From: Hufsiella ginkgonis
Lineage (GTDB): Bacteria > Bacteroidota > Bacteroidia > Sphingobacteriales > Sphingobacteriaceae
Length of the DNA stretch: 64,000 nucleotides
Assembly (NCBI RefSeq): GCF_009834915.1
Contig: NZ_WVHS01000001.1
Coordinates: 744,001-808,000 of the forward strand
Reading direction: 5' to 3'
The number at the start of each line of letters is the position of its first letter. The first letter of the stretch is position 1. Position numbers and translations under genes: made by a program. Shown piece after piece: positions 54,280 through 61,664 of this stretch. Under the pieces are notes generated by a model, which saw nothing but the letters and a program-made list of their open reading frames with translations, was not told the origin of the DNA and did not search any database.

Positions 54280-54484
54280 ATGAGCAACATCACCTTACAA
54301 ACCAAATTCGAGTCGCTTCCACCGGCATTAAAAGCTGAAGTGTCGGATTTTATCGATTTCCCTGGTAGCTAAATCCGCCAAAAAGAAGGAAAGTATTGTT
54401 CCGCAGTTTGGCAGCGCTAAGGGGAAGATCAAAATGTCCGCTGATTTTGATGCTCCGCTGGAAGACTTTAAAGACTATATGTAG
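54280..54484 (+). pseudogene. Antitoxin (DUF2281/VapB-like) gene with one-base shift
   Basis: From ATG 54280: MSNITLQTKFESLPPALKAEV, SDFIDF, then stop after PGS. Removing one C near 54360 gives LVAKSAKKKESIVPQFGSAKG, KIKMSADFDAPLEDFKDYM to a stop at 54482-54484. The whole length would be 68 residues, the norm for this antitoxin type. The stop overlaps the VapC start by one base. Confidence 0.8.
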
Positions 54485-54867
54485 TGGATTACTTGCTGGA
54501 TAAACACGCTTTCCTGTGGTTTATCAATGGAGATCAAAATCTTTCAGATAAAGCCAGGAAGCTAATCGAAGATCCTACCGCAGCTAAATTTGTAAGTATT
54601 GTGTCGTTTTGGGAGATCGCCATCAAGATAAATATTGGCAAGCTTAATATTGCTCTCCCCTTTTCGGAATTGAAACGCCAACTTGAGCGCAACGGCTTTG
54701 AATTGCTGCCCCTCGCTATCGAACATACCTCGCGAGTGCTCTCTTTGGAGCTGCATCACCGTGATCCGTTCGACCGAATGATCCCTTCGCAAGCAATAAC
54801 CGAGGGCCTTGCTATAATTAGCCGGGATGAGCATTTTACCAACTACCCGGTAAAGACGTTCTGGTGA
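54484..54867 (+). CDS. vapC: PIN domain toxin (VapC type)
   Basis: 127 residues beginning at GTG 54484. PIN motifs: YLLDKHAFLWF (first acidic Asp, with Lys for the usual Thr), VSIVSFWEIAIK (Glu), RDPFDRMIPSQA (two Asp) and IISRDEHF (Asp). All acidic residues of the nuclease site are present. Partner antitoxin gene directly upstream, overlapping by one base and frameshifted, so this toxin may lack a working partner or be silenced. Confidence 0.9.
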   Translation: MDYLLDKHAFLWFINGDQNLSDKARKLIEDPTAAKFVSIVSFWEIAIKINIGKLNIALPFSELKRQLERNGFELLPLAIEHTSRVLSLELHHRDPFDRMIPSQAITEGLAIISRDEHFTNYPVKTFW

Positions 54868-54941
54868 AGTTAATTTAATAACCATTCCGGATCGACCCGT
54901 GCATTTATAAGAGGTTTTCTTACCACCTACACAACGTTTCC

Positions 54942-55355
54942 TTACATCGTCGGATCGATATCGCCTACTTTGAAGCCCATCTTGAGGCCAACGTCCCCGA
55001 TTTGCTTTAGGAACAATCCCAAGTCTTTTACCAGGCTTTGCGGAAAGCAGATGGCCGCATTGATCCGTTTAATTTTCTCGGTTCTGAAGAGCCGTTCGAT
55101 AAACTTGGCATCGTGCAAGCGCTCATTGGTCACCACAGGTTTCAAATCGGCGAAAAAGTCGTGATCTAAGCTTTCGCTGATCCGCCATAGCTCCTCTACG
55201 GACATGCTTTTCTTTTTATAGGTATAGCTGGGGCTTCTGCCGTTGATGCCTAGAGCTACTTTTATTTCAGCGGTGGTCAGTCTCTTTTCCTTCACCACTG
55301 CTTCTATCAGTTTGCCAACGTGTGCTGTCATAACCCTATTTTTAAGTTCTTTCAT
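54942..55355 (-). CDS. Helix-turn-helix domain protein
   Basis: 137 residues. N-terminal XRE-type helices (MTAHVGKLIEAVVKEKRLTTAEIKVALGI, quoted as pattern) followed by YKKKSMSVEELWRISESL and a C-terminal helical domain ending MGFKVGDIDP. Encoded 1 base after the LytTR gene, so co-transcribed. DNA-binding by pattern; target unknown. Confidence 0.7.
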   Translation of the reverse strand: MKELKNRVMTAHVGKLIEAVVKEKRLTTAEIKVALGINGRSPSYTYKKKSMSVEELWRISESLDHDFFADLKPVVTNERLHDAKFIERLFRTEKIKRINAAICFPQSLVKDLGLFLKQIGDVGLKMGFKVGDIDPTM

Positions 55356-55738
55356 TAATTGTCTCCTTCCAGCCGTTTGCTTTGCAATAGCCTGGGGAGG
55401 ATTTGCTGATCGAGGTTCGTTCTGAATTTGGCACCGATCAATAATGCTGTCTTGTTCGTGAGTATCACCGCGCCGCCTTCTACAGACCGGATCATATTAA
55501 AGTTTATGATGTACGATTTATGAATCCGGATGAAGCAGGCCGGATCGAGCACCGCTTCAATTTCTTTCATGGTGAGATAGGTGAGGTATTCGTCACGCTC
55601 CAGGTGAATGAGCAAGTAGTTTTGTGCGGCTTCGATATAAACGATCTCCTCTATTGGAATGCGGACAACCTTTCCCTTCATGCTGCTCTTCACGAAGAAG
55701 CAAGATTCAGGGTCAAGAGGGTTTGTTTGGGCCTGCAT
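55355..55738 (-). CDS. LytTR DNA-binding domain protein
   Basis: 127 residues, nearly all LytTR: FFVKSSMKGKVVRIPIEEIVYIEAAQNYLLIHL, TYLTMKEIEAVLDP, FIRIHKSYIINFNMI (quoted in parts). No receiver domain. The IHKSYIVN motif, the DNA-contact loop, is intact (IHKSYIINF). Second gene of a minus-strand set 54942-56036, following the small helical protein gene by 25 bases. Confidence 0.9.
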   Translation of the reverse strand: MQAQTNPLDPESCFFVKSSMKGKVVRIPIEEIVYIEAAQNYLLIHLERDEYLTYLTMKEIEAVLDPACFIRIHKSYIINFNMIRSVEGGAVILTNKTALLIGAKFRTNLDQQILPRLLQSKRLEGDN

Positions 55739-55763
55739 AATTATGAACTATCTCACCCAATCC

Positions 55764-56036
55764 CTATCGAACCTCGTTCAAGGCTTTGCTAAGCCGGTAG
55801 GAATCGTTCAGGAAATCGCCGATCTGCTCGTAAAAAAAGAGCATGTTATGGATGTCTTCTTTGGTTACGTGATCCGCTGAGTTGTATACCCAGCCGCTGT
55901 ATAGTTGCCATAGTAGTTTTCGGAGCTCTTTGGGTGGATAGTTGACGAAAAAGTACTCGACGTCTGCCTGGACGGATTTGAATTGTTCCTGTGTGAGAAC
56001 GGCTTCGTGAGCCATGGTGTTTGTTGTAGCGCTCAT
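55764..56036 (-). CDS. Small helical protein, paralogue of the 23059-23379 product
   Basis: 90 residues, or 83 from the internal ATG at 56015 (MAHEAVLTQEQF). Core VEYFFVNYPPKELRKLLWQL, YSGWVYNSADHVTKEDI, LFFYEQIGDFLNDSYRL. It matches the 23059-23379 product in motif order. The structured element copy 2 lies 58 bases upstream in its leader, just as in the other locus. It precedes a LytTR gene here, a HEPN-like gene there, so the partner gene varies while the protein-element-XRE core is kept. Confidence 0.6.
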   Translation of the reverse strand: MSATTNTMAHEAVLTQEQFKSVQADVEYFFVNYPPKELRKLLWQLYSGWVYNSADHVTKEDIHNMLFFYEQIGDFLNDSYRLSKALNEVR

Positions 56037-56093
56037 CAGTTTGGGTTTTAAGGGGTAAACTTGGGTTGATTATGCTTAGGCCACAACAAATAA

Positions 56094-56275
56094 GGTGTGG
56101 AACCAAGCTTACCGTCTTAGAGGTACTGGCATACCCGGGAACGAATAAGCGAGGCCCACACCTATACCGGTGTGAGCATCTTCACTTATTGTCTCGTTCC
56201 CAAATTGAAAAGGCCAGTTTTCTAAGACGAGATTCTTAAGTGCGAATGCTTCCAAATACTAGAAGGAATACCGCA
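56094..56275. ncRNA. Conserved structured element, copy 2
   Basis: Helices: CGTCTTAGA (56113-56121) with TCTAAGACG (56221-56229); ACTGGC (56125-56130) with GCCAGT (56213-56218); GGGAACGA (56137-56144) with TCGTTCCC (56194-56201), continued by ATAAG/CTTAT; CACACC (56157-56162) with GGTGTG (56169-56174); GGTGTGG (56094-56100) with CCACACC (56156-56162). A hairpin with TGCG/CGCA and CTTC/GAAG follows at 56241-56275. Compared with copy 1, paired positions change on both sides, keeping every helix. Confidence 0.75.
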
Positions 56276-56343
56276 AAAGTAATTTTTTAATGCTTCATTT
56301 TGTCTTTCTGATTTATAATCAAATATAGTAATGAGCACCCACT

Positions 56344-56361
56344 GTTGCAAGTTCTTGTAAC
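56344..56361. promoter_or_regulatory. Near-perfect palindrome before the second XRE gene
   Basis: GTTGCAAG-TT-CTTGTAAC is symmetric except for one position and lies 36 bases before the XRE start. It is a good operator candidate for the XRE regulator, in the same relative place as the 23661-23680 palindrome. Confidence 0.55.
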
Positions 56362-56397
56362 AAAGAATTGAAAAAAAATAGCTGTTTTTATGTGGCA

Positions 56398-56622
56398 ATG
56401 AATGAACAGCGAGACAAAAAGCGATTAGAAGACTTTGGCAAGCATCTAAAGGACTTAAGAGACAAGTTAGGTTTGAGCCAGGATACTGTAGTTGCGAGGT
56501 GTGATGTAACAAAGGGAAACCTCAGCAATATCGAGAACGGAAAGAAGGACTTTAATTTTACTACTCTGCTTGAGATTGCTAAAGGATTGGGAGTGAAACC
56601 AAAGGAATTGCTAGATTTCTAA
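56398..56622 (+). CDS. XRE family transcriptional regulator (second copy)
   Basis: 74 residues from ATG 56398 (MNEQRDKKRLEDFGKHL; an upstream start at 56368 adds MKKNSCFYVA, which is unlikely). Cro/C1 helix-turn-helix: DLRDKLGLSQDTVVARCDV, KGNLSNIENGKKDFN, ending AKGLGVKPKELLDF, the same end as the 23727-23951 protein. Probably regulates itself and the HipA-like gene 85 bases downstream. Confidence 0.92.
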   Translation: MNEQRDKKRLEDFGKHLKDLRDKLGLSQDTVVARCDVTKGNLSNIENGKKDFNFTTLLEIAKGLGVKPKELLDF

Positions 56623-56707
56623 ATCTACAATACAACTATCATTTTTATTACCTTAGCCTAAACATTGCCTTTCATCCTTTCGGCTGAAAGCCAGATAGCT
56701 AATCTTT

Positions 56708-57538
56708 TTGAAAAAATTAACAGCGGTACAGTTTGAAGATTACATTCAAAAAGGCGGGTCGACCAAGCCTTGGATCGTACTTGCTGTTGAAGAGGGGAAT
56801 AAATTACCGATTGCAGAAGCTTACGTAGTTAAGCTGTTTAAAAAAGATCATGCACTAAATGACTGCGCCCTTGCTTCAGAATTTATAGTTGCAGAACTCG
56901 CCAGGGAACTGGATTTAGTTGTCCCGGACAGTGCGATTATGACATTTTCAAATGACTTTGTCGAAACCCTTACTGACGAGCAAATTAAGTTTTTGGAGGG
57001 CAAACAGTATGCACCAACATTTTCATCGAGGCTATTAAACAGCTCGACACTAGTTATGGCCGAAGTTGGCAATCTGTCATCCCCTGCAGCCGAACTCGCC
57101 AAATTGTTCGCCTTCGATTGCATGGTGATTAACACAGACCGCGGAGGATTTCGGGATAAGCCGAATCTACTGGTGGATGATGACGGATTTACGCTAATTG
57201 ACCACGAGTTGTGCTTATTCTTCCTGGCATCGTCCAGTTCAACCGGCATTAATAAGCTGATGAAAAGTATTAAGGCCGGGAATATTGATATGATACAATA
57301 TGGCAGGCATATCTTTTACCAAAAGCTTAAAAGCTACAAGGGCAAAAAAGTACACTTATTCAATGAATTTGAAGAGAATTTGAGCAAACTTAATGTTGCC
57401 GGGATAGTGAAATATGCACAAAACTTGGAGCAGGAAAATATACCAGCAGGCTCCATTGATTCGTTAAATGAGTATCTTAGCCTGCTAAAACAAAACGCAT
57501 CTCAGTACTGTAACATTTTATTGGGTTTAATCCGATGA
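56708..57538 (+). CDS. HipA-like kinase-fold protein
   Basis: 276 residues from TTG 56708. Start MKKLTAVQFEDYIQKGGSTKPW, then FKKDHALNDCALASEFIV, the catalytic-like segment VINTDRGGFRDKPNLLVD (about 147-160, matching NTDRNxxNPNLL) and FTLIDHELCLFF. This is the HipA_2-type family, which pairs with DUF3037 proteins. The Asp/Asn of the active site are present. Its stop overlaps the DUF3037 start by 4 bases (ATGA). With the upstream XRE this gives a hip-like arrangement. Confidence 0.8.
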   Translation: MKKLTAVQFEDYIQKGGSTKPWIVLAVEEGNKLPIAEAYVVKLFKKDHALNDCALASEFIVAELARELDLVVPDSAIMTFSNDFVETLTDEQIKFLEGKQYAPTFSSRLLNSSTLVMAEVGNLSSPAAELAKLFAFDCMVINTDRGGFRDKPNLLVDDDGFTLIDHELCLFFLASSSSTGINKLMKSIKAGNIDMIQYGRHIFYQKLKSYKGKKVHLFNEFEENLSKLNVAGIVKYAQNLEQENIPAGSIDSLNEYLSLLKQNASQYCNILLGLIR

Positions 57539-58419
57539 AGAAAGGAACTTATACATACGGCCTCTTACAATATCGTCACTCCCAGGTTTTGGGGGAAGTG
57601 CTAAATATTGGCCTGTTGGTATATTTTCCCGATTTAAAAGTACTCCGCTTTATCTTTCCGGATAAGATTCTCCGGTTACGTTTCGCCTATCCCAATGTGC
57701 CCGAAAAGACAATTAAGGCATATTTTAAGTATTTTGAAACAAGGGTTAGCAAACTAAATGCTCAACCCGAAGTATTTGCCGATGACGCTTTATCCGAATC
57801 ATTGGAACGGTTTATAGATAAGGAATTTCTTCCCTCTGACTCATCAGCACTACAGTTTGGCAACTATCGGAAGGGGTTGCTTTATACACCCGATATCGAA
57901 GTTATTTGCGACCAGCTATATAATTTGTACTTCTCCGTTTTCCAACTGCACGAAACTACGGCTCGCCGAATTGACGAAAGTGTATTGCTGGGAAACTATA
58001 AAAAGTTGCTAAAGCAATTTAGTAATGATGAGTTAGGTGTGCTTGGTAATAAAAACAGCTTTCACCTCGATTACGAAATCGCACCGCCCGAAAAAAGCAA
58101 GTTAAGGTTTGACATTGCCTGGAACAGTTCATCAAACCTTCACCTAGTAAAACCGATAAGCTTCGATTTGCAAAAATCGGAGTCGATTGATCGTAAGGCT
58201 TACCAGTACTATGGGCGCTTTATTGATTTACAGGATTACGCCGGAAAGTCGGATTATATTTTTGATGTAATTCTGGCTAAACCTAAACATAAGCCTTTGT
58301 TTAAAGCATATGATAACGCGATCAGGTTATTGCAACAGCCTAAGTTTGTTCAATTGATCGAGCCAGATAAGTTGGAGGATTATACGCACCAAACGGTTGA
58401 AGCCTTGCTGAGTACATAA
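57535..58419 (+). CDS. DUF3037 family protein
   Basis: 294 residues. The start MKKGTYTYGLLQYRHSQVLGE is the signature DUF3037 beginning (YSVVRYxPxxxxxEfxNIGVVV form), with NIGLLVYFPD. The C-terminal half is helical. DUF3037 and HipA_2 genes are usually adjacent, as here. Function unknown. Confidence 0.88.
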   Translation: MKKGTYTYGLLQYRHSQVLGEVLNIGLLVYFPDLKVLRFIFPDKILRLRFAYPNVPEKTIKAYFKYFETRVSKLNAQPEVFADDALSESLERFIDKEFLPSDSSALQFGNYRKGLLYTPDIEVICDQLYNLYFSVFQLHETTARRIDESVLLGNYKKLLKQFSNDELGVLGNKNSFHLDYEIAPPEKSKLRFDIAWNSSSNLHLVKPISFDLQKSESIDRKAYQYYGRFIDLQDYAGKSDYIFDVILAKPKHKPLFKAYDNAIRLLQQPKFVQLIEPDKLEDYTHQTVEALLST

Positions 58420-58684
58420 TTAGTAGCTTAGTTACCATTACTAATGCTTTTCAGATTAAAGCAAAGCATTTGCTCATTTCTAACTTGATCGCTACAGCTT
58501 AAGTTAACACATCTATGGTCCTGTATTCATTGTCCGCCAAACAAGGTCAATTATAGCTACTATTTGGTTGCATTGAAAAGATAACTGTGATCAGCAGTTA
58601 AAAATTCATAGTGCGCTTTACTGGAAACCGTAATATTGAATAGAATACCTAACTTAGCTTTAATACAATTATTGAATCTAATTA

Positions 58685-59863
58685 ATGAGGCTTAAAACTA
58701 TACATCCGTTCGCCGCGAGAATGGCCCCCGAAATTGCTTTCGCCGCTCTTGACGGATTGAATTCAAAAGCTACAATATTGGACCCTATGATGGGGTCCGG
58801 TACAGTTTTGAGAACCATATCGGAACTCGGATTCAAAGGATTGGGATTCGACATTGATCCGCTTTCAGTACTCATGTCCAAAGCCTGGACATCGAAGATT
58901 AACTCTGCCCAGTTTACAAAAAACACGGTTTCACTGGCTAAAAAAGCGCTTTATTTAAATACTGATAGCATCGAATTGCCTTGGATAGACAATGATAATG
59001 AAACAACGAAATTCATTAAATTTTGGTTTGGTGATAATCAAGTGAAGGATCTGAGAAAGCTTAGCTTGCTTATTAACTCGGAAAACGGCCAGTATTCTCA
59101 TCTTTTTAAAATTGCACTCAGCCGGCTGATAATAACAAAGAGTAAAGGGGCATCTCTCGCAGCCGATATATCACATAGCCGACCACATAAGGTTAGGGAA
59201 ATTAATGATTTCGACGTTTTGGACGAATTCGTTCGATCCTGCGGGAAGCTTACACAATCGATAATGCCTGAAAAGTTGCTTGGAAAAGTAAAAGTCGTTC
59301 AGGGCGATGCAAGGTCCTTAAACAGCGTGAGAGACAAATCAATAGATTCAATAATTACCTCCCCACCCTACCTCAACGCTCTTGACTATATGAGAGGTCA
59401 TAAGTTATCATTGGTTTGGCTAGGGTTTAAAGTATCAGATCTGTCGGCGATTAGGAGTAACAGCGTTGGGGCTGAAAAGGCACCAGAGGCATCTGCGAAC
59501 CTGAAGCGAGCCAAACTACTCACCAGAAATATGCCTGAGCTTAAGAACTTGCCTGCTCGGCGTATCAACATGGTTTACCGGTACGCGCTTGATTTGGACA
59601 AAATTCTACGAGAGTCTGCACGAGTTCTTAAAAAAAACAGGAACGCAACTTTCGTTATCGGCAATTCGAGCTTACAAGGTGTTTATGTACAAAACACGTT
59701 AATAGCCGAACACGCAGCCGAATTGAACGGCTTCCGCCTTGTGGAAAGGAAAGAACGCGAGATTCCGCCTAATAAGCGCTACTTACCGCCTCCCGTTGAT
59801 GCGATCGGTTCCAATTTTAATGGCAGGATGAGAACCGAGACGGTGATAACCTTCAGGAGGTAA
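58685..59863 (+). CDS. DNA methyltransferase (N4/N6, beta-class order)
   Basis: 392 residues. Motif I is ILDPMMGSGTVLRT (about 31-44) and motif IV is IITSPPYLNALDY (about 225-237), the SPPY form typical of N4-cytosine methyltransferases. HPFAARMAPEIA near the start resembles the usual post-motif X region. No specificity subunit is encoded nearby. It opens a tight operon with a sigma-like gene 3 bases later and probably marks self DNA for it. Confidence 0.9.
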   Translation: MRLKTIHPFAARMAPEIAFAALDGLNSKATILDPMMGSGTVLRTISELGFKGLGFDIDPLSVLMSKAWTSKINSAQFTKNTVSLAKKALYLNTDSIELPWIDNDNETTKFIKFWFGDNQVKDLRKLSLLINSENGQYSHLFKIALSRLIITKSKGASLAADISHSRPHKVREINDFDVLDEFVRSCGKLTQSIMPEKLLGKVKVVQGDARSLNSVRDKSIDSIITSPPYLNALDYMRGHKLSLVWLGFKVSDLSAIRSNSVGAEKAPEASANLKRAKLLTRNMPELKNLPARRINMVYRYALDLDKILRESARVLKKNRNATFVIGNSSLQGVYVQNTLIAEHAAELNGFRLVERKEREIPPNKRYLPPPVDAIGSNFNGRMRTETVITFRR

Positions 59864-59866
59864 TCG

Positions 59867-60505
59867 ATGAAAGCCACTCAGACGGAAATAGAATATCACT
59901 TACTAATCCAAAGTCAGGATAGTTTAGCTCTGTCGAAGCTATATGACAAGTATGGCGAATTGATAATGGGTAAACTTAGCCGGCACTATCCTAAAATAGC
60001 CATGAAGGATGAATCAGTCATATTAGATGCTGTGAACCAAGCTTTCTTCGGCTATTACAAGAATCCTACAACCTTCAATCCTCAGTTGAGCAGTCTTCAT
60101 CGTTTCCTAGAAATTGCGGCTGAAAGAGACCTTAAGAATATCATACAAAAAGAGGCGAAGCACAATAACAAACAAAATCTACCTGAAGATGTCGAACTCG
60201 AGAACAACTTCTGGAATAGAATACAAAAGCAGGAAGAAGATGGAGAGTCTAAGCTAATTTTTAAAGAAACCGCACACCTTTTAGAGGTTATTTTGGCTGA
60301 GCATTTCGACGAAAGCGCAGATAGAGATATAGCGAAAATGATTCTAGCAGGAGAAAGAGAGACAAAGCCCTACGCCCAGGTTCTTAAACTATCAGACGAA
60401 CCAACGGATATACAGAAAGCCGAAGTAAAACGAGCAAAGGACAGGATAAAGAAAGTACTTGAAAGAAATAACATTACCGCAAAAATTAAGGAGATAATCA
60501 GATGA
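59867..60505 (+). CDS. Sigma-70-like protein
   Basis: 212 residues. A sigma-2-like start (LLIQSQDSLALSKLYDKYGELI), a helical middle (DAVNQAFFGYYKNPTTFNP, RFLEIAAERDLKNIIQK) and a C-terminal sigma-4-like helix-turn-helix area (DRDIAKMILAGERETKPYAQVL, RAKDRIKKVLERN). It has an ECF-type layout but is divergent. Probably directs transcription of this operon or is a regulator of it. Stop overlaps the next gene start (ATGA). Confidence 0.7.
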   Translation: MKATQTEIEYHLLIQSQDSLALSKLYDKYGELIMGKLSRHYPKIAMKDESVILDAVNQAFFGYYKNPTTFNPQLSSLHRFLEIAAERDLKNIIQKEAKHNNKQNLPEDVELENNFWNRIQKQEEDGESKLIFKETAHLLEVILAEHFDESADRDIAKMILAGERETKPYAQVLKLSDEPTDIQKAEVKRAKDRIKKVLERNNITAKIKEIIR

Positions 60506-60861
60506 TCGACAAGCTAATGTTATTGAAGAGCGCATATGAAAAGGCGGCACAAGAAAGCAAATTTCTGGCCCATACATTAGAGTCTTATATTCAAATAGAA
60601 GGAATAACACAAGCCGAAGCCATTGATGCAATAGGATCGACACAGGAGATATATTACAAACTCGGCCTATGTCTCTTACCCATCCCATCGGCTCAGAACT
60701 ATTTGGAAGAGCTTAATAAAATATGTTCTTATCTAAATATAACAGCAATTAACCTAAATAAAATTATAAAGCGGGTTGATTCCATAAACAAATTTCGCGA
60801 CTCAGGCACCTCAGAAAACGGCTTCTTGGCTGCTGCTCGTGATAGAACTAAAGAGAAATGA
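60502..60861 (+). CDS. Small helical protein, candidate anti-sigma factor
   Basis: 119 residues, all-helical, IDKLMLLKSAYEKAAQESKF, TLESYIQIEGITQAEAIDAIG, NKICSYLNITAINLNKIIKRV. No known family; no DNA-binding motif. It is wedged between a sigma-like gene (4-base overlap) and an ImmA-type protease gene (3-base gap), the usual place of the antagonist that the protease destroys. Confidence 0.6.
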   Translation: MIDKLMLLKSAYEKAAQESKFLAHTLESYIQIEGITQAEAIDAIGSTQEIYYKLGLCLLPIPSAQNYLEELNKICSYLNITAINLNKIIKRVDSINKFRDSGTSENGFLAAARDRTKEK

Positions 60862-60864
60862 GCA

Positions 60865-61617
60865 ATGCGCCTCGTTCGACCACATATCGAGAATATTGCC
60901 AAGCAGTTTTGGTCTGTAACGAACCTAGATAAGGAGCCGCCTTATGATCTCAGTGGAGCGATAAGCTTAATGTTTCCTATAGACATCGTTCAACTATCAC
61001 AGCTTTCAACCGATAAAATAAAGCAATGGCTTAAACAACGTAACGTTCAGATAGACACTGAGGTTAATGACAGACCCGTACATGGTTTTGTGATATTTTA
61101 TCGAGGAGCAGGATTTATATTTTCCGATGGCGGCGATGATGAGCGAGAGAGGCGCTACACCATCGCCCATGAAATAAGCCACTTTATATTAGACTATAAA
61201 ATACCAAGAGAAAAAATTATCAATAAGTTAGGGGCTTCGATAAGTGACGTAATCGACGGGATTAGGCCACCCACTGATGAAGAAATAGTGAAAGGAATAG
61301 TTCATGGATTGAATGTAAAGCCATTCACTCATTTATTAGAAAAAAAAGGTGACGGCTCATTTTTAAACAGCGACGTGTATAACTCGGAGAACGCCGCTGA
61401 CGAATTAGCAATCGAGTTGATAGCTCCAGCATCAAGGGTAGTTGCTGACATACTACAAGGTAATAAGCCATCGAGCTTCGGCGCATTCTCCGATCGTTGC
61501 CGGCTAGTTCTGGAAAATCGATATAAACTGCCTGGCCTTATAGCGAATGATTATGCTCGTTTGCTGGCTTATAAAGTAACGGGCGGGCCATCAATTATGT
61601 CGAGGATGGGATTTTGA
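60865..61617 (+). CDS. ImmA/IrrE-type metallopeptidase
   Basis: 250 residues. Zinc-protease site YTIAHEISHFILDYK (HEISH, about 106-110) followed by ADELAIELIAPASRV (about 176-190), both typical of ImmA/IrrE. It probably cleaves a regulator, most simply the product of the preceding gene. A 47-base gap follows before the next gene. Confidence 0.9.
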   Translation: MRLVRPHIENIAKQFWSVTNLDKEPPYDLSGAISLMFPIDIVQLSQLSTDKIKQWLKQRNVQIDTEVNDRPVHGFVIFYRGAGFIFSDGGDDERERRYTIAHEISHFILDYKIPREKIINKLGASISDVIDGIRPPTDEEIVKGIVHGLNVKPFTHLLEKKGDGSFLNSDVYNSENAADELAIELIAPASRVVADILQGNKPSSFGAFSDRCRLVLENRYKLPGLIANDYARLLAYKVTGGPSIMSRMGF

Positions 61618-61664
61618 AGTCGAACTTTTAAAAGAACCTCGGAATAGCAACTTATATAAGCTCC

